From JBDTVS01 sp040007095 (GTDB lineage Bacteria > Acidobacteriota > Vicinamibacteria > Vicinamibacterales > CAVVIG01): DNA of 64,000 nucleotides. Numbering within the stretch: position 1 is the stretch's first letter; each line of letters opens with the position of its first letter. The DNA is taken from contig JBDTVS010000185.1 in the NCBI GenBank assembly GCA_040007095.1, positions 1-64,000 of the forward strand, given 5' to 3'. This document shows, piece after piece, positions 17,113 to 23,939 of the stretch. Under the pieces are notes generated by a model. It searched no databases, had not been told where the DNA came from, and was given only the letters and a program-made list of their open reading frames with translations. The translations under genes were made by a program, and so were the position numbers.

Positions 17113-17319
17113 ATGCCGACCGGGACAATCGCACGTCTTCTCATCGACAAAGGGTTCGGGTTCATCCGCGACGAAGGCGGCCTCGAACACTTCTTCCATC
17201 GCAGCTCCGTTCGCGGCTCGGTGTTTGAGCTGCTGCGCGAAGGCCAGCGCGTGGAGTTCACTCCGGAAGATTCTCAGAAGGGGCCCCGCGCAGGGGATGT
17301 TCGCCTGATCGAAGGCTAG
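17113..17319 (+). CDS. cold-shock domain protein
   Basis: 68 residues, the usual CspA length. The RNP1-like motif KGFGFIRDE and the RNP2-like HFFHRSSV sit in the expected order, and the start is MPTGTIARLLID. It is a single-stranded nucleic-acid-binding protein of the CSD family, probably an RNA chaperone. The first strand lacks the usual Lys-Trp pair (here ARLLIDKGFG), so the aromatic surface differs slightly from CspA. It ends 9 bases from the convergent HAD phosphatase gene. Confidence 0.8.
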   Translation: MPTGTIARLLIDKGFGFIRDEGGLEHFFHRSSVRGSVFELLREGQRVEFTPEDSQKGPRAGDVRLIEG

Positions 17320-17328
17320 CTCCCCGCG

Positions 17329-18021
17329 TCAGACGGCCAATTGAAGTGCGCGCAGGACTTCGCGCGTATCGCTGAAGTCCTGCAGCACTACATCCGCCCC
17401 CGTTTTGCGGAGCGTGTCGACGTCGAACCCTCCGGTTGCCACGGCGACCGATCTGGCGCCCGACGCCACTGCGCATGCCACGTCGAGCGGCGTATCCCCA
17501 ATCACGACGACGTCGCGAGGTCCAACCACCGGGCCCCCGCACTCACGAATTCTCGCCATCGCTTTCGGCAGCAGGCCATTGCGATCCGGTGCGTCGTCGC
17601 CGAACGCGCCGCAGCGAAAATACCGCCACAGCTCGAAATACGAGAGTTTGGCCCGCGCCGCTTCCTCATAGTTGCCGGTAAGCAGCGCCAGATATGCGTC
17701 GTCTCGCCGCTCGAGTTCCTCGAGGAGGGGAAGCACTCCCGGCATGATGCCTTTTCGCGGACCCGGTTCCTCCAACTCCATGTGGAGATGACCAAGGTAC
17801 ACGCTACGAAAGAGCGCCAGCCGTTCTGTCTCGATCGAGAGGCCGTGCGCCGCCGCCGCATCGGACAGGATCCAGGTGTCCGTGCGGCCTGGGAAGGGAG
17901 TTCCGCTGAACGCGTCCCGGACCGAGAACACTTCTTCGAACGCGCGCGACATTGCACGCGCGCCAGCGCCGCCGGTGAGCACCAGCGTGCCGTCGATATC
18001 GAAGAGGAGGATCTGGGGCAC
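17329..18021 (-). CDS. HAD-family phosphatase
   Basis: 230 residues. Motif I is LLFDIDGTLV (nucleophile and acid Asp), motif II lies in LALLTGNYEE, and motif IV in VVIGDTPLDVACA. A helical cap fits between motifs I and II. The nearest type is phosphoglycolate phosphatase-like (Gph subfamily), but the substrate cannot be assigned. It starts 15 bases after the DUF4399 stop, so the two may be co-transcribed. Confidence 0.8.
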   Translation of the reverse strand: MPQILLFDIDGTLVLTGGAGARAMSRAFEEVFSVRDAFSGTPFPGRTDTWILSDAAAAHGLSIETERLALFRSVYLGHLHMELEEPGPRKGIMPGVLPLLEELERRDDAYLALLTGNYEEAARAKLSYFELWRYFRCGAFGDDAPDRNGLLPKAMARIRECGGPVVGPRDVVVIGDTPLDVACAVASGARSVAVATGGFDVDTLRKTGADVVLQDFSDTREVLRALQLAV

Positions 18022-18036
18022 CGGGCGTGTCGGACG

Positions 18037-18477
18037 CTACTTGACCGTCACCGTGATCGTGGTGCACAGGCCGGGAATCGCGTTGTGGAGATCGTCGGCG
18101 ACCTGAAGAGCCAGCTTGTGCTTGCCCGGCGTCAATTGCATGTCGATCTCGGATTTGCCGTCACCGAAATGGATCCAGGACGGTGTGCCCTTCACGATGG
18201 TTTTGCCCGCTGCGAGACAGCTCTCGTCGACGCCGACGTGATAGTGCCCCATGCCCGGGCGCGCTTTCGTCACGTCGCCCGGGGGTACGGCGGCGATCTC
18301 GATGCCCTCGGATCCGAACTTCAGATGCGCCGGGCTGGCGAGTGTCGCCCCGTTTTTCGGCTCGACAAAGAAGGCCCGGGCTTTCTTGGCGGCCGGCTTG
18401 GCTTGAGCTCCCGCCATGACGCCGAAGCCAGCGACCATGACGGTAACGAGTAACGCAACGTGTGTTCTGACATGCAT
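18037..18477 (-). CDS. exported DUF4399 protein
   Basis: 146 residues. The signal peptide MHVRTHVALLVTVMVAGFGV is cleaved near AGAQA. The DUF4399 body contains FFVEPKNGATLASPAHLKFG, GHYHVGVDE and SWIHFGDGKSEIDMQLTPGK. This periplasmic family has no known function; the His-rich HYHV and IHFG motifs suggest a metal or small ligand, which is inference only. It is upstream of and in the same direction as the HAD phosphatase. Confidence 0.75.
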   Translation of the reverse strand: MHVRTHVALLVTVMVAGFGVMAGAQAKPAAKKARAFFVEPKNGATLASPAHLKFGSEGIEIAAVPPGDVTKARPGMGHYHVGVDESCLAAGKTIVKGTPSWIHFGDGKSEIDMQLTPGKHKLALQVADDLHNAIPGLCTTITVTVK

Positions 18478-18501
18478 AAGAGATTCTCCCTTGGGATCAT
18501 T

Positions 18502-19236
18502 CTAGCCGAGCCATCGCCCAAACCATCCGTTCCCTCGCCGGGGGATCAAGCGGCCTGTCGCAGCGTCCAGTGTCACCGCGCGCCCGCCCAACGAGTCGGC
18601 GAACACCAGGTCGGCGGTCAGCACGAGGACTGCGACGCCACGCCGTTCGGCCACCGACCGGATTCGCCGGGCGAGTGCCGCCACGTCCTGGCGGTTCACC
18701 GTGGCGGTCGGATGTTCGAGCAGCAGCACGGCGGGGTCGAGCGCGAGGGCACGCGCGAGCCGCACGCAGGCGCGCCCGGCCCCGTCCAGCGTCCCAACCG
18801 GCGTGTCCCACTGATCCTCCGCCAGCCCGACTTCGCGCGCCAGCGCGGCGGCGCGTTGGCGCGATTCCTCCGAAGGCGGCTCGATGTCGAGGGTAAACGG
18901 TACGGCGAGATTCTGCAGCATCGTCATCCCTTCGAGCATGACGGCGCGGTCGGTCATGATGCCGAATCGGTCCACGACGGACAGCCACTCCGTGCTGTCC
19001 GCGATTGCCGACGTGGGCTGTCCGAACACCCGCACGGAGCCGGCGTCAGGAAGCGAGGCCCCGGTGACAAGGTTCACGAGCATTTCGGCCATCGGTTGGT
19101 CGAGGCCGAGGATGGTGACGGAGTCCGCACGGGAAACCGTCAGCGCTTGAATGCGCAGCGGCCGGAGACCGCCATAGCTCTTCGAAAGGTCCGTCAGTTC
19201 GAGGACCGGGTCGGTCGCCTGTCCACGCTGATTCAC
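18502..19236 (-). CDS. degenerate ABC-ATPase-like protein
   Basis: 244 residues with the overall order of an ABC ATPase: LELTDLSKSYGGLRPLRIQA, a Walker A position, a helical region, a signature region (TLDGAGRACVRLARALALDP) and a Walker B region (AVLLLEHPTA). The Walker A site reads ILGLDQPMAEM, so the P-loop glycine pattern and the catalytic Lys are gone. The signature LSGGQ is LDGAG, and the Walker B Asp is Glu with His in place of the catalytic Glu. It is unlikely to hydrolyse ATP in the usual way. Its start overlaps by 4 bases the stop of the membrane protein gene upstream, which suggests a coupled membrane pair. Confidence 0.7.
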   Translation of the reverse strand: MNQRGQATDPVLELTDLSKSYGGLRPLRIQALTVSRADSVTILGLDQPMAEMLVNLVTGASLPDAGSVRVFGQPTSAIADSTEWLSVVDRFGIMTDRAVMLEGMTMLQNLAVPFTLDIEPPSEESRQRAAALAREVGLAEDQWDTPVGTLDGAGRACVRLARALALDPAVLLLEHPTATVNRQDVAALARRIRSVAERRGVAVLVLTADLVFADSLGGRAVTLDAATGRLIPRRGNGWFGRWLG

Positions 19237-19706
19237 GAGCCGATCACATGATTGACCTCATCGACGGCGCGGGCCGACACCGTCAGCGCGTCGATCTCGA
19301 TCTTGACCGCGGCGAAATTGGCCGCGATCGCACCGTAGGCGATCATCGCGTGGACGATCGGCGGCAGTACGCCGGTGTCGACGCTGGCGCCCAGAATCGC
19401 GGCGATGATCGTGACGACCATCGCGAGGGTCGCGATGGAAAACACCGGCTTACGCGCCGCGGCAATCCGCGCGTAGTAGTTGCCCGTCACCTGGTGTTCG
19501 GCCATCGCCTCCTTCACCGCCTTGCCCTTGCCGATGAGGTAAAACATCATCATCGAGTGGGCGAGCATCGTCAGCATCGCCGAGAAGAAGCCGAAGGTGA
19601 CGTGTCGGGAGATCTCGCCGCCCCGCAGGCCGAGGAAGGCGGCTGCGAGCAGCCCGAGCAGACCGAGGAACAAGGCGCTGAGCAACGCTTGAGGCACTAT
19701 CGACAA
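19233..19706 (-). CDS. four-helix membrane protein
   Basis: 157 residues. Membrane segments lie at about 7-27, 38-58, 90-112 and 118-140. The soluble loop between the second and third is Lys/Glu-rich (LIGKGKAVKEAMAEHQVTGN). No family was recognised. The stop overlaps the ABC-like gene by ATGA, so the two products probably act together at the membrane. The start (MSIVPQALLSALFLG) is only 3 bases from the divergent methyltransferase start, so promoters must lie inside the neighbouring coding sequences or one start is misplaced. Confidence 0.6.
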   Translation of the reverse strand: MSIVPQALLSALFLGLLGLLAAAFLGLRGGEISRHVTFGFFSAMLTMLAHSMMMFYLIGKGKAVKEAMAEHQVTGNYYARIAAARKPVFSIATLAMVVTIIAAILGASVDTGVLPPIVHAMIAYGAIAANFAAVKIEIDALTVSARAVDEVNHVIGS

Positions 19707-19709
19707 AGT

Positions 19710-20246
19710 ATGACCGATCGATTCCCCGCCGATCCACCTTCGTCATTTGTGGTGGACGCGTCGCGCCGGCTGCTTCGTGAGTCGCCCGGGTCGCCCCGCG
19801 CTCTGGATGTCGCGATGGGACGGGGACGCCACGCGCTGGCGCTCGCCCGAATGGGCTGGCGTGTGTTCGGCGTCGACCGGGGGCTGGACGCGGTTCGCAC
19901 GGCGAGGGATCGGGCCGCGGCGGAAGGACTCGTCGTCCGTGCGTGGTGCGGAGATCTCGTCGTGACGACGCTGCCATCAGCAGCGTTCGAGTTGATTGTC
20001 GTGACGCGGTATCTGCAGCGCGATTTGTTCGGCGCCATTCGCGCCGCCGTTGTCCCGCGCGGCGTTGTCGTCTACGAGACGTTCACGACCTACCAGCGGG
20101 CGCTGGGATTCGGTCCGACCTCGCCGGACCACCTGCTCGAGCCGGGCGAACTGCGCGAGCGATTCGAGGGATTCGAGATTCTGTCGTACGAGGAGGTGAG
20201 CGGCACGGAGGCGGTCGCTCGTCTCATTGCGCGTCGGCGGGTCTAG
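19710..20246 (+). CDS. SAM-dependent methyltransferase, TehB-like
   Basis: 178 residues. Motif I is ALDVAMGRGRHALALARMG, followed by VFGVDRG, the motif II-like FELIVVTRYLQ, and a strand with RGVVVYETFTTYQ. This is a class I Rossmann methyltransferase of the tellurite-resistance TehB/thiopurine type; the substrate is unknown. The TAG stop lies inside the left end of a palindromic element (20242-20448), so the element may supply the present C-terminus. Its start is head-to-head with the membrane protein gene. Confidence 0.75.
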   Translation: MTDRFPADPPSSFVVDASRRLLRESPGSPRALDVAMGRGRHALALARMGWRVFGVDRGLDAVRTARDRAAAEGLVVRAWCGDLVVTTLPSAAFELIVVTRYLQRDLFGAIRAAVVPRGVVVYETFTTYQRALGFGPTSPDHLLEPGELRERFEGFEILSYEEVSGTEAVARLIARRRV

Positions 20247-20448
20247 TGTCCTGCGTCCGACGCTTTAGGACGTCTTCCGGGCGGGGCATCCCTCCTCCAC
20301 CCCAACGCGGGTGCCGCGTTGGGGACCCCGGGGCTGGCGGCGTTGCTCCTCCCTCAGATACTCCCGGTATCCTCGGTCGTCGCGCCTTGCCATGCGGGCG
20401 CCGCGCGCCGGAAGCCGTGTACTAAATCATCGAACGCAGGACACTAGA
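20242..20448. repeat. palindrome-ended element with TAGTGTCC termini
   Basis: About 207 bases flanked by inverted repeats. The left end TCTAGTGTCCTGCGTCCGA and the complement of the right end match at 18 of 19 positions. Inside is a perfect 10-bp hairpin, CCCCAACGCG/CGCGTTGGGG (20300-20309 and 20315-20324). No open frame of note. It lies between two convergent genes. It resembles a small nonautonomous element (MITE or REPIN type). A second element sharing the TAGTGTCC core lies at 40532-40634. Confidence 0.65.
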
Positions 20449-20510
20449 GCGTTGACCTAACAACTCGAGACTGCTCCGCGCTCGAGCGGGACTCGCCTTG
20501 ATTCCGCCGT

Positions 20511-21341
20511 TCAGCCGGACCGTCGCGTGGCCGCGAGGGCTTTGATCCGTTCGAACGCGTCGCGCGGAAGTGTCACGTCGCCCAGTGCGCCGTGGGATGC
20601 ATCGCCGTGGTAGTCAGAACCGCCCGTCACCGCGATGCCGGCTTTGTCTGCGAACGACACGTAGCGTGACGTCGTCGTCGCATCGTGCTCCGAGTGGTAG
20701 GCCTCGATGGCGTCGAGACCGGCGTCCACGAATGTCGGCAGCCACTCGTCGTGTTCCAGCAGTCCGGGGTGCGCGATTGAGGCGATCCCCCCCGCCTCGC
20801 GCAACTGCGCAATCACCGCCTGGGGTGTCGTGCCCCTGCGTGGCACAAACGCGGGCCTGCCATGACCGAGCCATCGTTCGAACGCGTCGCTGATGGTCGG
20901 AACGTAGCCCGCCTCGACCATGGCCCGCGCGACCCACGGCCGGCCGGCGGACTTTGCCGCGTCCTCCCGCGCCGGTTTCAGGATCGCTTCCGCGTCGAGC
21001 TCCATGCCGAAGCCGCGCAGCAGGTCGACCATGGCCCGGACTCTGGATATCCGATCCTCACGCTGCAAGGCGAGGAACTGCGCCAGCGCCGGAGACTCGA
21101 CGTCCATGAAATATCCCAGCACGTGGACGTCGACGCCGTCCCGTACTGCCGTGATCTCGATGCCCGGCACGAACTCGAGCTGCGCCGCGGCGCACGCCGC
21201 GGCCGTCGGCTCGCAGCCGGCGACCGTATCGTGGTCGGTGACGCTCAGCACGCCAACGCCTGCGGCCGCCGCTCTGGCGACCAGCTCGGCGGGACTGCAG
21301 CGGCCATCGGATGCCGTCGTATGGGTATGCAGGTCGATCAA
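20511..21341 (-). CDS. PHP-domain phosphoesterase (nucleoside bisphosphate phosphatase-like)
   Basis: 276 residues. The PHP metal motifs are all present: MIDLHTHTTASDG, SVTDHDTV, FVPGIEI, IASIAHPG, and GGSDYHGD. The family includes 3',5'-nucleoside bisphosphate phosphatase / RNase AM, which uses two or three metal ions to trim short RNA and recycle pAp. The length fits. The start overlaps by 4 bases the stop of the Fur-rubrerythrin gene, so it is translated from the same transcript as that regulator and probably erpA. Confidence 0.82.
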   Translation of the reverse strand: MIDLHTHTTASDGRCSPAELVARAAAAGVGVLSVTDHDTVAGCEPTAAACAAAQLEFVPGIEITAVRDGVDVHVLGYFMDVESPALAQFLALQREDRISRVRAMVDLLRGFGMELDAEAILKPAREDAAKSAGRPWVARAMVEAGYVPTISDAFERWLGHGRPAFVPRRGTTPQAVIAQLREAGGIASIAHPGLLEHDEWLPTFVDAGLDAIEAYHSEHDATTTSRYVSFADKAGIAVTGGSDYHGDASHGALGDVTLPRDAFERIKALAATRRSG

Positions 21342-22312
21342 CGCGCCGACCGCTTGGCGATCGCCCCGGCTCGACGCGGTCTCTGGCGATCGGTGAGTGC
21401 GCGGTATTCGCGGATCAGCAGGTCGAGGTGCTCGCGCTCTTCAGCCGCGAACTCGAGAAAGATTTGTTTGCCTTGAGAGTCTTCGAAGCGCTCGCCGTAG
21501 CGCTTGAAGAAATTGTGCGAGCCTCTCTCGCACTTGATGCCGATGAGCAACGCCTGCTCGTCGTTGACCCCTTTGCTCAGCTTGGCGGCGCCATCGTCGA
21601 ACAAGCCGTTTGCTGCGCCCTTGAAGAACAGAAAGGTCGGCCTCGATTCGAGATCGGGATCGGTCGCGATGAGCTCGCGATAGCGTTGCTCGAGCGTGGC
21701 GAGATGCTCGTGCTCTTCGGCGGCAAGCCGTTGAAAGACCGACTGGCCGCGGGCGTCCTTCGTCAGATTCGCCGCCCGCGTATAGAATTCCAGGCCGCTG
21801 CGCTCGGTCGCGATCGCGATCCGCAGTGCGTCCCTGGCGAATACACGTTCGGTCGTCGCACCGTCGATCGTCCCGGAACGCTCCGATCCGGTCCGACATT
21901 CCTCGCAGACTCCGTAGATCTGGACGACCGTCTGCGTGGGGCTGAACGCCCGAGCGGCGGCGACCTCTTCGACCAGCGACTCGATGTCCGAGCTGAGAAA
22001 CTCGGACGAACGGTGACACTCCTTGCAAATCAGATGGAAATGCCGGGGATGGCCGTAGGACGGCTCGTAGCGAGAGCGTCCTTCCCCGAAATCCACTTTG
22101 CGGGCGATCCCGGCCTCGACCATCCACTGCAACGTACGATAGACCGTCGCCCGCCCGATGCCCGGCGCCTGTCGACGCACGAGATCGAACAGATCATCCG
22201 CGCTCAGGTGGCCTTCCTGCTGCAGGAAAATCCTGAGGATCTGGTCGCGTTTGCTGGAGTGCTTGCCGCCCGTGGGGCGGAGCAGGGATAGATCGAGAGC
22301 GTCGCGCTGCAT
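21338..22312 (-). CDS. Fur-family regulator fused to a rubrerythrin-like domain
   Basis: 324 residues. Residues about 15-140 are a Fur domain: winged helix (SADDLFDLVRRQAPGIGRAT, VYRTLQWMVEAGIARKV), the His/metal segment GHPRHFHLICKECH, and the second zinc pair CEEC. From about residue 155 a ferritin-like four-helix bundle follows, with di-iron ligands in IAIATERSGLEFYTRAA, LAAEEHEHLATLEQRY, IKCERGSHNFFKRY and FAAEEREHLDLLIREY. The fusion could read iron or peroxide with either module and act on DNA, or use DNA binding to locate a peroxidase; both are inference. It sits between erpA and the PHP phosphatase on one strand. Confidence 0.82.
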   Translation of the reverse strand: MQRDALDLSLLRPTGGKHSSKRDQILRIFLQQEGHLSADDLFDLVRRQAPGIGRATVYRTLQWMVEAGIARKVDFGEGRSRYEPSYGHPRHFHLICKECHRSSEFLSSDIESLVEEVAAARAFSPTQTVVQIYGVCEECRTGSERSGTIDGATTERVFARDALRIAIATERSGLEFYTRAANLTKDARGQSVFQRLAAEEHEHLATLEQRYRELIATDPDLESRPTFLFFKGAANGLFDDGAAKLSKGVNDEQALLIGIKCERGSHNFFKRYGERFEDSQGKQIFLEFAAEEREHLDLLIREYRALTDRQRPRRAGAIAKRSAR

Positions 22313-22318
22313 GAATGG

Positions 22319-22348
22319 TCAAGCCACAGACGGTAACCCGTGGCTTGA
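22319..22348. promoter_or_regulatory. inverted repeat before the Fur-rubrerythrin start
   Basis: TCAAGCCAC and GTGGCTTGA form a perfect 9-bp inverted repeat with a 12-base spacer, 6 bases upstream of the start codon at 22312 and 9 bases past the erpA stop. It has no U-tract. It could be an operator for autoregulation, an attenuator or a weak terminator for erpA. Confidence 0.4.
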
Positions 22349-22357
22349 CGGAAGGGG

Positions 22358-22687
22358 TTAGTCGACCGAGAACGATTGGCCGCAGCCGCAAGTCGATGTG
22401 GCTTGCGGGTTCTTAATCGTGAATCCGCCGCCCGTGACCGTCTCGACGAAGTCGACTTCCGCGCCCTTGAGGTAGCGGACGCTGATCGGATCCACGAACA
22501 GCTTGACGCCATGGGATTCGAACACCTGGTCGCCCGAGCCCTGACCGTTCTCCTCGATCATCAAACCGTATTGGAAGCCCGAGCAGCCGCCCCCTTGGAC
22601 GAATACGCGCAGCCCGCTCCCATCTTTGTTCTCTTCAGCAAGCAGCTCACTGATTTTCGACGCCGCCGTTTCGGACACATTGATCAT
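22358..22687 (-). CDS. erpA: iron-sulfur cluster insertion protein ErpA
   Basis: 109 residues, the standard A-type carrier length. The three cluster-binding Cys are in GGGCSGFQYG and near the C-terminus in TCGCGQSF, and the family segment VDPISVRYLKGAEVDFVE is present. ErpA takes a [4Fe-4S] or [2Fe-2S] cluster from the assembly scaffold and delivers it to apo-enzymes. A good ribosome binding site (AGGAGA, 7 bases before ATG) lies just upstream. The Fur-rubrerythrin and PHP genes follow in the same direction. Confidence 0.9.
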   Translation of the reverse strand: MINVSETAASKISELLAEENKDGSGLRVFVQGGGCSGFQYGLMIEENGQGSGDQVFESHGVKLFVDPISVRYLKGAEVDFVETVTGGGFTIKNPQATSTCGCGQSFSVD

Positions 22688-22798
22688 GGACAGTCTCCTG
22701 AAGCGACACTGGCCGCTCGATTACTCCACAGTATAGCAAGAACGTGATTGATATACTGCCCTACCGTCGCACGGCTGAAGTCGTTGCGCTCCAACCAC

Positions 22799-23743
22799 AT
22801 GCCCTACGTCTTGGTACCCCCCGCCACGCGCGCCGAGGTCCATGCGGTCGCCGAGGCCCGATGGACGACCATTGTGGCCGACCGCCCGCAACTCGTCGCC
22901 GCGGTTGACCTTCAACGGAAGCTCATCGAGCGGGTGATCGCACTTCGCCAGACGCTCGAGGGCGGGCGGCTGCCGCGTCTATCCCTCCCGGGCAAGTATG
23001 TCGCCGCCAAACTGGCCCGGGGAGTGCCGGCGCTGGCCGGCGAACCGATCCCGCTTCCCATCGCCGTCCTCACCGAGACGCTCGTCGGCCTGTGCGGCGA
23101 TCTCGCCGAAGGGGGCGCTGGCGCCGCAGCCGAACACATTCGGACAGTGATCCAGGACGGCAGTCTCGACGCCGGGTCGCTGCTGTCGGCGTCGCTATCC
23201 CGCGACCAGGACGCGATCCGCACGGGGGCCGTACACCGGGGGCTGGCGTCCGACCTTGTCTGGTTGATCGCCGAGCTCGCGGTCGGCCCGTTCGCCTACG
23301 TGCTGCAGCGAGCGTTGCTGGCAACCGCCGTGTCCTCGGCTACCGAGCCTCCGGGGCCGATTGCCGCCGCCCTCGACGTCTGGACCCAAGGGTACTGTCC
23401 GGCGTGCGGCTCATGGCCCGCGATGGCCGAGGTCGTCGACGGCCACCGCGTGCTGCGCTGTTCTTTCTGCGCCGCAGCGTGGGAGTTGGCGACGTATGCG
23501 TGCGTGTACTGCGGGGAAATGGGCGAGCCGTTCGTGACGGCGGCACCAGATGAGGAACGGAAAGACCGTCGCGTGGAGGCCTGCGGCAGCTGCAGCGGCT
23601 ACCTGAAAACCGTGGATTCCTTTTCACTGTCACAGTTCCCGCTGCTCTCGATCGGGGATCTCGAAACGATGGATCTCGATATGGCCGCGATGGAGCACGG
23701 ATACCAGCGCCCCGCCCTCAAGGGTTTCGCGACAAAACGCTAG
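22799..23743 (+). CDS. fdhE: FdhE-like formate dehydrogenase accessory protein
   Basis: 314 residues. A helical N-terminal half is followed by rubredoxin-like knuckles: YCPACGSWPAMAEV, LRCSFCAAAW, YACVYCGE and ACGSCSGYLKTVD. These four CxxC pairs in this order are the FdhE signature. FdhE helps the maturation of exported formate dehydrogenase. The start MPYVLVPPATRAEV was preferred over an upstream ATG at 22748 because the family begins near here. No formate dehydrogenase subunit is in the window, so the enzyme served is not known. It is divergent from erpA. Confidence 0.8.
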   Translation: MPYVLVPPATRAEVHAVAEARWTTIVADRPQLVAAVDLQRKLIERVIALRQTLEGGRLPRLSLPGKYVAAKLARGVPALAGEPIPLPIAVLTETLVGLCGDLAEGGAGAAAEHIRTVIQDGSLDAGSLLSASLSRDQDAIRTGAVHRGLASDLVWLIAELAVGPFAYVLQRALLATAVSSATEPPGPIAAALDVWTQGYCPACGSWPAMAEVVDGHRVLRCSFCAAAWELATYACVYCGEMGEPFVTAAPDEERKDRRVEACGSCSGYLKTVDSFSLSQFPLLSIGDLETMDLDMAAMEHGYQRPALKGFATKR

Positions 23744-23939
23744 TTCAGGAGACTGGCCCGACCGAGGCCCTCCCTGGGCTTGGGGGTCCGGAAGTGGAAG
23801 GGCAACCGGGGCGGATTCCCAGCCGGCTTCTTGCGCGCGACTATGGTGTGAAATTTTCGTGCGGTGCGCTCGGCAGGGCACGGTATCATCCGCCAGAGAC
23901 CGCGCGCCGGACGCGCGCCCGACGCCACGGGAGCAGAAC

